Assembly: GCF_050633125.1 (NCBI RefSeq)
Contig: NZ_JBOEFX010000021.1
Location: 124,001-188,000 of the forward strand
Length of the DNA stretch: 64,000 bases
Source: Lewinella sp050633125
GTDB taxonomy: Bacteria; Bacteroidota; Bacteroidia; Chitinophagales; Saprospiraceae
Direction: 5' to 3'
Part shown: positions 51,986-59,575 of the stretch, in pieces
Numbering within the stretch: the stretch's first letter is position 1
How the letters are laid out: each line of letters opens with the position of its first letter
The notes under the pieces: model-generated
What the model was told of the DNA's origin: nothing
The model's database searches: none
The model's input: only the letters and a program-made list of their open reading frames with translations
Program-made: the position numbers and the translations under genes

Positions 51986-52237
51986 ATGGGATTAATAATA
52001 GGAGAAGATGTGTTGTTGAATGCCAAGATGTCGCCAGACGATTTGTTGATAGAAATCGCAGTACACCTATATGACATAGGTAGATTAACTTTAGGCCAAG
52101 CCCGTAATATGGCGGGGCTTGACCAGATTTCGTTTCAATTGGAAATGTCGAAGAGAGATGTATTAATAAAGTACGAGTATGAAGATTTTCTAGATGATCT
52201 TGACTCAATTAAGGCATATAAAGAAATGAAAGAATAG
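51986..52237 (+). CDS. UPF0175-family antitoxin
   Basis: An 83-residue protein of the UPF0175 family, the usual antitoxin partner of DUF3368 PIN-domain toxins. The family core is clear: DDLLIEIAVHLYDIGRLTLGQARNMAGLDQ, then a FQLEMSKRDVLIKY segment and an acidic end. I start at ATG 51986. A frame from TTG 51905 would add 27 residues not seen in the family. Its TAG stop shares one base with the GTG start of the toxin frame, giving tight translational coupling. Confidence 0.82.
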   Translation: MGLIIGEDVLLNAKMSPDDLLIEIAVHLYDIGRLTLGQARNMAGLDQISFQLEMSKRDVLIKYEYEDFLDDLDSIKAYKEMKE

Positions 52238-52718
52238 TGGTAATAGTAAGAGCGATACAACAGCAATAACTAACTTGTTGAAAATAAAGTTATTACTGAT
52301 AATGAAGGGGCTATATGGGGAAATATTAATCCCTAATGAAGTATATAAAGAATTAGCAGCCCTTTCGAAGCAGAAAAAAGTAATTGATTCCTATGACTGG
52401 ATAAAGATAGTAGAGATAAAGAATCGGAATTTATACGAGGAGTTAAGAGAAAAGCTGGATAAAGGAGAATCAGAAGCGATCGTATTAGCCCTTGAGCTGA
52501 ATTCAGATTTTCTTGTCATGGATGAGGCAAAAGGAAGAAGGATCGCAAGATCATACGGAATTAGAATAATTGGCCTTTTAGGTATTCTTGTATTAGCAAA
52601 AGAAGAAGGATTAATACCAAAGGTTGAGCCTTACATGAAGGATCTAAAAGAAAAAATGGGTTTCAGGATAAGTGAAAAACTCTATGACAATATCCTCGCT
52701 AAAGTAAATGAAGGATAA
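52237..52718 (+). pseudogene. DUF3368 PIN-domain toxin, frameshifted near the start
   Basis: From GTG 52237 the sequence reads VVIV, then two extra bases (AG at 52249-52250) shift the frame. In the new frame it continues SDTTAITNLLKIKLLLIMKG to the end. Without the AG, which duplicates its neighbour, the protein would be 159 aa beginning MVIVSDTTAITNLL, the standard PIN/DUF3368 N-terminus with the first catalytic Asp. GESEAIVLALEL and LVMDEAKGRRIA carry the later acidic residues. As given, a protein could start only at TTG 52275 and would lack the first Asp. Either the toxin is dead or the sequence has an error here. Confidence 0.75.
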
Positions 52719-52733
52719 GGAAATTATGAATGT

Positions 52734-52796
52734 GCTGCACTCCGGCTACTACGTCCAGCCCTGAGCTGCGGTACGGCGCAGTAGCCGGAGTGCAGC
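52734..52796. other. palindrome H3, perfect 17-bp stem
   Basis: Perfect 17-bp arms (GCTGCACTCCGGCTACT at 52734-52750 and its complement at 52780-52796) enclose a 29-base loop that starts ACGTCC and ends ACGGCGC, the same ends as the loop of H1. The stem sequence is unrelated to that of H1. It lies 16 bp after the toxin stop and 3 bp before the stop of the convergent SnoaL gene, so it could also act as a two-way terminator, though no T-run follows. Confidence 0.7.
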
Positions 52797-52798
52797 CC

Positions 52799-53671
52799 CT
52801 ACTCCCCCTTAGTCAACTCTATAAAGCCTTCAATTTTATCATTGTCGATGGTTACAGCGAGGTCGTAATGCTTGATCTGCCAACGGCCATTCTCAAAATG
52901 AGCGACGCCGGAGCCACGGCATGGCCCCATCCATGTTTCGAGCATTTCCTCCCACCATACATATTTGTTGTTGTCGCTAAAATAAAGTTCCCGATCATAC
53001 GGCTTGAAAGCCCAGGCCGACTCGCGGTCGAAGGCAAATTGTGCCCATACATGGAAGGTGTCTCGCGGCCAACGTTCGCTGGCATCCGTACCCAGGTAGA
53101 TGCCGTCTGCGGACATACTGCCAAAAAAAGTGTCCTCGTCGGCTTCGGCAGCAGCTACGTGCCAGGCATCTACGAATGCGTGTACACTATCAGCCAAGCT
53201 GCGTTCTTCCACGGTGCAGTTTTCTTTACGGCGGGTATCAGTCACCTGGTGGATTTTCCACCCTTCCGCCGTTTTGGACATCTGAAAAGCATTGGTACCA
53301 CAATGAGACAATTCTCCATTAAGGAAAAAACTATACTCCGTCCAAGCCGTAGCCAGTGGCATATCTACTTCTATGACCTGAGAATATAGGCGTTCATCCA
53401 GCGTGCCAGCAGGATATGAAGCAATAGATTGCAACCATCGCTGGCTGCTGCCTTGTTGCATATAAGGTTTCCCTTCTTTGTCATAACCGACACTCTGCAT
53501 CCGAATATCTGGATGAAGTAAGGCTGCAACGGATGTACTGTCAGCCGTACGCATACCATCAAACAAAGCTTTAATGACCTGTGCCACTTCTTCTTCGTCA
53601 GACATTGTTGTTTGTGAATAGAGTGCAGAAGTTGTAATGGTAAAAATTAATAGTAGTAATAGATATCTCAT
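52799..53671 (-). CDS. exported protein with two SnoaL-like domains
   Basis: A 290-residue exported protein. Signal peptide: MRYLLLLLIFTITTSALYSQ. Two NTF2-fold SnoaL/DUF4440-like domains follow in tandem: residues ~25-145 (EEEVAQVIKALFDGMRTAD, SVAALLHPDIRMQSVG, WKIHQVTDTRR) and ~155-285 (VDAWHVAAAEADEDTFFGSM, GIYLGTDASERW, WQIKHYDLAVTIDNDK). No catalytic residue set was recognised. The start at 53671 is chosen for the signal peptide; the frame is open to 53836 but those residues look non-coding. Confidence 0.82.
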   Translation of the reverse strand: MRYLLLLLIFTITTSALYSQTTMSDEEEVAQVIKALFDGMRTADSTSVAALLHPDIRMQSVGYDKEGKPYMQQGSSQRWLQSIASYPAGTLDERLYSQVIEVDMPLATAWTEYSFFLNGELSHCGTNAFQMSKTAEGWKIHQVTDTRRKENCTVEERSLADSVHAFVDAWHVAAAEADEDTFFGSMSADGIYLGTDASERWPRDTFHVWAQFAFDRESAWAFKPYDRELYFSDNNKYVWWEEMLETWMGPCRGSGVAHFENGRWQIKHYDLAVTIDNDKIEGFIELTKGE

Positions 53672-53755
53672 AGTGAGCGTTATTTTATTGGTCTCTAAAT
53701 TAAGCTTACTCTTTAACATTCTGAGGATTAATCTTTGAGAATCAGCGAGGGCGTG

Positions 53756-53763
53756 TATTTTTG
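53756..53763 (+). promoter_or_regulatory. Bacteroidota -7 box TATTTTTG
   Basis: An exact TAnnTTTG match, 109 nt upstream of the DUF3089 start. If used, it gives a leader of about 100 nt with no obvious structure. Confidence 0.35.
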
Positions 53764-53872
53764 CAATCACTACGCCTCTTTTTGCAGTACCCTTCGGTAA
53801 TCTATTGGCTACAGCAACATGTAGAACGTTGAGCATCTTGCGATGCCCTAATGTTCAGCAATAAAAAATCAA

Positions 53873-54892
53873 ATGAAACTCCTTTATCTTCTTTCAAGTA
53901 CCTTTTTATTGTTCTTTTACTTGACCAGTTGCCAGGTTCATCCGCGTGAACCCTTTTCATCAGCTCAGGTACCCACGACCCCTGATTATAGCCAGGATCG
54001 TTACTGGGCTGCATTGCCTTGGCGGCAAGATGCTGCCGATAAAACACCCGACGGACTCACCAACCAGCAAGCTAGTGCCAAGGTCGATGTGTTTTTCCTC
54101 CATCCTACCACTTATACCGGCAAGCGTGGTGACAAGCTGTGGAACGGCCCGGTAAAAGACGCAAAACTCAACGAACGGACCAACGATAGCCCCATCCAAT
54201 ACCAGGCTAGTATCTTTAATGGTTCCGGCCGGGTCTTTGCGCCCTATTACCGTCAGGCACACTTGCATGCTTATTTCACAGAAGATACCCTAAGCGCCAG
54301 ACGTGCTTTTGACCTTGCCTACGATGATGTACGCAAAGCATTTCGCTATTATCTGGCCAATCACAACCAAAACCGGCCGATTATCATCGCCTCGCATAGC
54401 CAAGGTACTACTCATGCAATTCGTTTACTGAAGGAGTTTTTTGATGACAAACCACTTAGCAACCGGCTGGTAGCTGCCTACATTGTAGGAATTCCTGTCT
54501 TGAGTACAGCCTTTACAACTTTGGAGCCATGCCAAGACAGTACCGATTTGAATTGCTATACCGCTTGGCGCACCTACAAACGAGGCTATGAACCTACCCA
54601 AACCCACCCCGCTGTGGTCGTTACCAATCCTTTGACTTGGACACTGGAAGACACCTACGCACCAGCCAGCCTTAACGATGGTGCGGTGATTCGACCGTTT
54701 GAAAAACTACGCCCAGAAGCAGCTGATGCCCAGGTGCACGGCCCTGTATTATGGGCTTCGAAACCCAAATTCCCTGGCAGTTGGTTAATGATGACAAAAA
54801 ATTACCATGTTGGTGATATGAATATTTATTACCAAAATATCAGGGAAAACGTAGCTTTAAGGGTTGCTGAATATTTAGCCCAAAAGTCCTAG
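53873..54892 (+). CDS. DUF3089 lipoprotein, alpha/beta-hydrolase-like
   Basis: A 339-residue lipoprotein (hydrophobic residues 3-17, then TSC at the lipobox near residue 20). The DUF3089 domain is well marked: VDVFFLHPTTYTG near 72-84, FAPYYRQAHLHAYF near 122-135, and RPIIIASHSQGTTHAIRLL with the nucleophile-type Ser near 174, then YIVGIPV. The family has the alpha/beta-hydrolase fold but its substrate is unknown. The stop codon is immediately followed by palindromic element family A copy 2. Confidence 0.88.
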   Translation: MKLLYLLSSTFLLFFYLTSCQVHPREPFSSAQVPTTPDYSQDRYWAALPWRQDAADKTPDGLTNQQASAKVDVFFLHPTTYTGKRGDKLWNGPVKDAKLNERTNDSPIQYQASIFNGSGRVFAPYYRQAHLHAYFTEDTLSARRAFDLAYDDVRKAFRYYLANHNQNRPIIIASHSQGTTHAIRLLKEFFDDKPLSNRLVAAYIVGIPVLSTAFTTLEPCQDSTDLNCYTAWRTYKRGYEPTQTHPAVVVTNPLTWTLEDTYAPASLNDGAVIRPFEKLRPEAADAQVHGPVLWASKPKFPGSWLMMTKNYHVGDMNIYYQNIRENVALRVAEYLAQKS

Positions 54893-55010
54893 TATTGCGC
54901 AAAAAATAAGTGAACCGTCTCTGAGGTTTTTCAAATAGCTGACACGCTTAAAATGAACCGCTTAGCCAGCTTTTTTAAAAACGACGGTTCACTTATTTTT
55001 GTGCTGTTCC
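54891..55010. repeat. palindromic element, family A, copy 2
   Basis: It starts AGTATTGCGC, overlapping the DUF3089 stop codon, and ends GTGCTGTTCC. Perfect 18-bp arms (AAAAATAAGTGAACCGTC at 54902-54919 and its complement at 54983-55000) enclose a 63-base loop. Inside the loop a weaker pair, TTTTTCAAATAGCTG against CAGCTTTTTTAAAAA, continues the fold. The heptamer TATTGCG occurs at 54893 and again at 55014-55020, a possible target duplication. The ends match, in inverted orientation, the element between the sigma and anti-sigma genes, but the stem sequence differs. Confidence 0.7.
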
Positions 55011-55059
55011 TAATATTGCGTACTGTTCTTCCAATTCCTACTCTAACTTATATTTTTCT

Positions 55060-56235
55060 ATGGATATCTATCAGCGAAAATCACGGCAAAAATGGTACCT
55101 CGCGATCTTAGGCTTGGTGATTATCCTTTTTTCGATCTGGTACACCAGCTATATGGCTGAACGATTAGCCGTTGTAGAGCAAAACAATACCCGCTTTTAC
55201 GCCATTGCCCAAGAAGACTTGAGTACTTGGGATAATGAAGCGCAGGATTACTGTGATTATACATTACATTCGGAGATTCTACTTTCTAATACGATGATCC
55301 CTGTTATCATCGTGAACGAAAGTGGCGGAGTAGATTGGGGGGCAAACTGGGGCAGCGAAGAACGCGATACCAATAAGGTTTATTTGCAGAAAAAAATGCA
55401 GGAGCTTATTGAAGACGGAGCAGAACCCATCGAAGGCTACGGTACCCTCCTTTATTTTGGCGAAAGCAAAATACTAACACAGCTACGCTATTTTCCAGTC
55501 GTCCAATTTTTACTGATTGGCGGCTTTATTGTCTTCGGCTACATAGGCCTTAATTCTTCTCGTCGCTCAGAGCAAAACCGCGTTTGGGTAGGTATGGCCA
55601 AAGAAACAGCCCACCAATTGGGCACGCCTATTTCCGCCATCGTTGCCTGGATTGAACACCTAAAAATTCTTCGCCCTGAAGACGAGGAAACCATGGAGAT
55701 TGTAGAAGAGCTACGCAACGACGTACAGCGCTTGGAATTGATCGCTGATCGCTTCTCAAAGATCGGTTCGGTTCCTAAGTTGGACCAGGTAAATATTTAT
55801 GAAGAGTTAGGAAAGTGCAAAGACTATATGCAACGGCGGGCTTCTCGTAAGGTCAAATTTGATTTCCCTGACCCGATATTGAACCAACAAAATGTCGGTA
55901 TTAATCCACCCCTATTTGAGTGGGTGATCGAAAACCTCTTACGTAATGCACTCGATGCAATGGGAAGCAAAGGAGAGATCAGTGCTGAAGTTTATGAAGA
56001 TAGTCAATTTGTTTTTGTAGACATCACTGATTCCGGCAAGGGCATTCCTGCCAGTAACCATAAAAGGGTATTTCAGCCAGGGTTCACCACCAAGAAAAGA
56101 GGCTGGGGATTGGGCCTAAGCTTAACCAAACGCATTATCGAAGATTACCACGGAGGTAAAATTTTTGTCAAGCGTTCCGAAGAAGGCAAAGGGACTACAT
56201 TCACCATAAGTCTTCCAAAGCAGACCGCTAAATAA
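55060..56235 (+). CDS. sensor histidine kinase
   Basis: A 391-residue membrane histidine kinase. TM helices lie near 13-32 and 147-165, bounding a periplasmic sensor of about 115 residues with no recognised domain. HisKA: WVGMAKETAHQLGTPISAIV with phospho-acceptor His185. HATPase: N box ENLLRNALDAM, G1 ITDSGKGIP, F box VFQPGFTTKK, G2 GWGLGLSL. The HQLGTPISA form of the H box is one I associate with Bacteroidota kinases. No response regulator gene is adjacent, so the partner is elsewhere. Confidence 0.92.
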   Translation: MDIYQRKSRQKWYLAILGLVIILFSIWYTSYMAERLAVVEQNNTRFYAIAQEDLSTWDNEAQDYCDYTLHSEILLSNTMIPVIIVNESGGVDWGANWGSEERDTNKVYLQKKMQELIEDGAEPIEGYGTLLYFGESKILTQLRYFPVVQFLLIGGFIVFGYIGLNSSRRSEQNRVWVGMAKETAHQLGTPISAIVAWIEHLKILRPEDEETMEIVEELRNDVQRLELIADRFSKIGSVPKLDQVNIYEELGKCKDYMQRRASRKVKFDFPDPILNQQNVGINPPLFEWVIENLLRNALDAMGSKGEISAEVYEDSQFVFVDITDSGKGIPASNHKRVFQPGFTTKKRGWGLGLSLTKRIIEDYHGGKIFVKRSEEGKGTTFTISLPKQTAK

Positions 56236-56276
56236 GAACTTGTCAGGCACAGTAGCTGCTCATCAAAAGAAGCGAA

Positions 56277-56404
56277 ACATAAGTCATCCCGAATTTNNNN
56301 NNNNNNNNNNNNNNNNNNNNNNNNNNNNNNNNNNNNNNNNNNNNNNNNNNNNNNNNNNNNNNNNNNNNNNNNNNNNNNNNNNCAAAATTCGGGATGACTT
56401 ATGT
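56277..56404. repeat. inverted repeat around an assembly gap
   Basis: Perfect 20-bp arms (ACATAAGTCATCCCGAATTT at 56277-56296 and its reverse complement at 56385-56404) sit either side of a run of 86 N (56297-56382). A palindrome that defeats assembly is the likely cause of the gap. This could be a MITE or another member of the palindromic elements in this genome; the content is unknown. The true size may differ from 128 bp. Confidence 0.75.
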
Positions 56405-56444
56405 AAATAGGGCGGGATATTTATTTTTTACGCCTACTAAGCCC

Positions 56445-56452
56445 CATCTTTG
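56445..56452 (+). promoter_or_regulatory. near -7 box CATCTTTG
   Basis: It differs from TAnnTTTG only at the first base and ends 22 nt before ATG 56474, the same spacing as other exact boxes here. It contains the TTG that would open a longer frame, which is therefore rejected. Confidence 0.4.
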
Positions 56453-56473
56453 TGGAGAGATTCAAAAGCCTCC

Positions 56474-58789
56474 ATGATGGTAACACGTAAACATTTTCGA
56501 TTTTTCAAGACGCCGCATAGTATTCAGCTAAGCCTCCTGTCATTGCTCTTTCTTTGTTTAGGCTACAGCCTAAATGCTCAGGCAACCTTGCGAGGGAGTG
56601 TACGTGATGCCGATAACGGGCAATTCCTGACAGGGGCCACAGTTTACCTCAAAAACATCAAAAAAGGCACAGATACAGATACGCTAGGCGACTTCCGTTT
56701 TACGGATTTAGCTCCCGGGAGATATACGATTGAGGTTTCCTTTTTGGGGTACCAACAACTGGAGATGGCAGAGGTTTTGGTGTCTACAGGTAAAGAGCAA
56801 GTGCTAGACATTGAGCTGCAGGAAGCCCCTACCAGCCTGACGTCGATCACGGTCAAAGCCAGCCGATCCCCTCAAAGTGGAGCCAGCCCCAATCTGTTGC
56901 GTCTTACACAAGAAGAAACGCTGCGTTTTCCTGCTACCTTCAATGATCCGGCCCGCCTGGCTACTGCCTATCCTGGGATCAGCGGTGCCAATGATCAGGC
57001 TAATCACCTCGTCATTCGTGGGCAGTCGCCACTGGGAATGCACTGGCGGCTTGAAGGGCTCGAAATTATAAACCCCAACCATACCGCCAACGCTGGTACC
57101 TTTTCAGATCGCAGTACGCTGAGTGGCGGTGGTGTCAATGCGCTAAGTGCACAGCTTTTGGAAGAGGCTAATTTTTACTTGGGAGCTTATCCTGCCGGCT
57201 ATGGCAACGCTACGGCCGGACTGCTAGATCTACGCTTGCGCAACGGAAACAATGAACAACGAGAGCATACCGTTCAGGCCGGACTCATCGGTTTTGATAT
57301 TGCAACCGAAGGACCAATTAAGGAGGGAGCTAGTTCTTACCTCATCAACTATCGCTATTCCTTCACTGGCCTACTTAGTGATTTGGGCGTCCCACTCGGC
57401 GACGAAGATATTCGGTTTCAAGATTTGAGCTTTAAGCTGAATTTCCCCGGAGAGAAAGGCAACACTTTTCAGCTTTTTGGTATGATGGGTAGGAGCAGTA
57501 ATGACTTTATCCAGTCAGAAGACACCACAGCTTGGGAAAGTGAGAAAGACCTTTATAGCACCATTGATTTTGATTCTAAAATGGCGACTATCGGTTTCAA
57601 TTGGCAACAACCCCAGCAAAACAAAGGACTTTGGCTGCTATCGGGTGCCTGGTCAGGTATTCGCAATAACCGCTTGGCGGTGGCCAGCGATTTGCCTAAT
57701 CGGGAGTACGATAATTTGGAGCAAGAAAAAACATCGTTGCGCTTGAGTTATCGCCGAAAACTCTTGCCTTTTGGTAGTGTCACTTTTGGAATAGAAGGTT
57801 TATATCTTGATCAAAAAGTGAGCAGAGAGTTTGCTCTCGGCTCCGAAGGAATTTCGGGAAGAGACAGTGATGGGGTTGTGCTTAGTCCTTATTTGGATTG
57901 GCGCTACCAAATCAAAAAACTCAACTTGCAACTGGGCTGGCGAGCGACAACCTACCTAAATTGGCTGGATGAAAAAACGTATTCCGAGCCTCGTTTAGCC
58001 ATTAGCTATCTGGCCAATAAAACAACCAGCCTCGGGGGAGAGTACAACGTCACTACCCAAGCTCCTTCTCCTTACGCTCCCCAACTACAGGCTCGTAAGG
58101 CTCGGCAGTACAGCTTGTTCTGGAATCGTAAATTAGGTGATAGCCGCAAGGTCAGTCTTCAGGTTTACCATCAGGAACTCACTCAAATAGCAGGTACCGG
58201 AGCGCGTTCAGCAATCAATCAATTGGAAATTATATTACCAGAGTCATCGGCGACTACAGAAGGTCGTACTCAAGGAGTTGAGCTTAGTTTGCAACAATTT
58301 GCTACAGGGGGCTGGTGGTACGTCCTCAGTGGGAGCTTGTTCGATGCACGCTACCTCAACGAGCAGGACGAATGGGTAAAAACCCGTTTTGCTCAAGACT
58401 TTGCCACAGCTCTCACCTTTGGTAAAGAATGGAGTGGCGTGGATCGACTAGATCGTACCAATCGCTTTGGTTTCAATGTAGCAGTACGCTGGAATGGCGG
58501 TTTACGCTCAACGCCGATATTACTCCAAGCTTCGCAAGCTGCTAGAACTACGGTCTTCGATTACGATGCAGGATTCTCCAATCAATTGCCCGCCTATTTT
58601 CGGACGGATTTACGGATTTACTACCAAAAAAACCATGCAACGTGGAATTCTATGCTTTCGCTAGATATCCAAAACTGGAGTGGTCAGCAGAATACCGCCT
58701 ATGATTATTATGATCGTTATTTGGGAGAAATCACCACGCGATATCAGCTGGAATTTATTCCAATACTGAGCTACCGCATTAATTTCTAG
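56474..58789 (+). CDS. TonB-dependent receptor with carboxypeptidase-like regulatory domain
   Basis: A 771-residue outer-membrane receptor. After the signal peptide (ending SLNAQA) comes a CarboxypepD_reg-like Ig domain, ~40-120 (LRGSVRDADNGQFLTGATVYLKN, FTDLAPGRYTIEVSFLGYQ). A plug domain follows with RLATAYPGISG and HLVIRGQSPLGMHWRLEGLEI, then a beta-barrel ending in SYRINF with a terminal Phe. No SusD gene is nearby, so it is more likely a metal-chelate or small-molecule receptor than a glycan-uptake SusC. Energy would come from TonB/ExbB/ExbD encoded elsewhere. Start ATG 56474, alternative 56477. Confidence 0.88.
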   Translation: MMVTRKHFRFFKTPHSIQLSLLSLLFLCLGYSLNAQATLRGSVRDADNGQFLTGATVYLKNIKKGTDTDTLGDFRFTDLAPGRYTIEVSFLGYQQLEMAEVLVSTGKEQVLDIELQEAPTSLTSITVKASRSPQSGASPNLLRLTQEETLRFPATFNDPARLATAYPGISGANDQANHLVIRGQSPLGMHWRLEGLEIINPNHTANAGTFSDRSTLSGGGVNALSAQLLEEANFYLGAYPAGYGNATAGLLDLRLRNGNNEQREHTVQAGLIGFDIATEGPIKEGASSYLINYRYSFTGLLSDLGVPLGDEDIRFQDLSFKLNFPGEKGNTFQLFGMMGRSSNDFIQSEDTTAWESEKDLYSTIDFDSKMATIGFNWQQPQQNKGLWLLSGAWSGIRNNRLAVASDLPNREYDNLEQEKTSLRLSYRRKLLPFGSVTFGIEGLYLDQKVSREFALGSEGISGRDSDGVVLSPYLDWRYQIKKLNLQLGWRATTYLNWLDEKTYSEPRLAISYLANKTTSLGGEYNVTTQAPSPYAPQLQARKARQYSLFWNRKLGDSRKVSLQVYHQELTQIAGTGARSAINQLEIILPESSATTEGRTQGVELSLQQFATGGWWYVLSGSLFDARYLNEQDEWVKTRFAQDFATALTFGKEWSGVDRLDRTNRFGFNVAVRWNGGLRSTPILLQASQAARTTVFDYDAGFSNQLPAYFRTDLRIYYQKNHATWNSMLSLDIQNWSGQQNTAYDYYDRYLGEITTRYQLEFIPILSYRINF

Positions 58790-58801
58790 GCATAGATAGG
58801 G

Positions 58802-59566
58802 CTACTTCGCCTTTTGTTCCTGTTCCCAAGCATACCAGGCAGCACCTACAGCTCCAGCTTTATTAAGGTAACCCGCAGGTTTTACACGGAAATCTACGGT
58901 CAATTCGTCTTTGTATTCATCAAAGCTTTTGCTACCTCCTCCTCCGATAATAATGAGGTCTGGAGAGAACAGGCGTTGCAAATGCAGGAGGTACTTATTG
59001 AAAATTTTACCCCATTGAGCCCACGTGAGTTCTTTTTCTTTACGTGCTACTTTGGATACCGCTTTCTCAACGACTTCCTTCTTGTTTTTAAGAAACAAGT
59101 GACCTAGTTCCGTATTGGGGACCAACTGCCCGTCAATGAACAGTGCAGAACCGATACCCGTTCCCACGGTCAGCATCATCACTACTCCTTCTTCACCTTT
59201 GCCTGCACCAAAGCGCATTGATGCTACACCAGCAGCATCTGCATCGTTAAGCACATAAACGTGACAACCGGAAGACTCACCGAGTAATTTGGCAATATTG
59301 GTGCCAACCCAGCTGGCATCAATATTTGCGGCACTTAGCGCTACACCATGGCTAACAATTGCAGGAAAACCAACCCCAATCGGGCCTTTCCATTTAAAGA
59401 ATTTTACCAATTGCTTAAAAGTAGCCGCTACAGCTTTTGGCGTCGCCGGTTGGGGTGTATCCAAGCGGTGGCGTTCGGTAATCATCTCACCGGTTTCAAC
59501 GTTAATAAGCCCGCCTTTGATACCGGTACCTCCTATGTCTACACCTAGAATAATATTATCTTTCAT
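58802..59566 (-). CDS. ROK-family kinase, polyphosphate glucokinase-like
   Basis: A 254-residue ROK kinase. The N-terminal phosphate loop GVDIGGTGIKGGLI, then GVGFPAIV, the catalytic Asp region VYVLNDADAAGVASM, MLTVGTGIGSALFIDG, ELGHLFLK and the C-terminal LIIIGGGGSKSF are all in order. The spacing and the short ELGHL form fit polyphosphate/ATP glucokinases (PpgK) better than the zinc-binding ROK sugar kinases, as the CxCGxxGC motif is absent. It would phosphorylate glucose using polyphosphate and/or ATP. It ends an operon after two cyclophilins (9-bp spacing). Confidence 0.82.
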   Translation of the reverse strand: MKDNIILGVDIGGTGIKGGLINVETGEMITERHRLDTPQPATPKAVAATFKQLVKFFKWKGPIGVGFPAIVSHGVALSAANIDASWVGTNIAKLLGESSGCHVYVLNDADAAGVASMRFGAGKGEEGVVMMLTVGTGIGSALFIDGQLVPNTELGHLFLKNKKEVVEKAVSKVARKEKELTWAQWGKIFNKYLLHLQRLFSPDLIIIGGGGSKSFDEYKDELTVDFRVKPAGYLNKAGAVGAAWYAWEQEQKAK

Positions 59567-59575
59567 ACGATACTG

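Noticed and set aside
52734..52796. H3 considered only as a bidirectional terminator
   Set aside because: The loop shared with H1, 3 kb away, would be unexplained and no T-run follows on either side; a terminator role in addition is not excluded.
56297..56382. Gap considered as a lost insertion sequence
   Set aside because: Nothing of a transposase is visible at either side, and the scaffolded size is too small; a palindromic element is the simpler reading.
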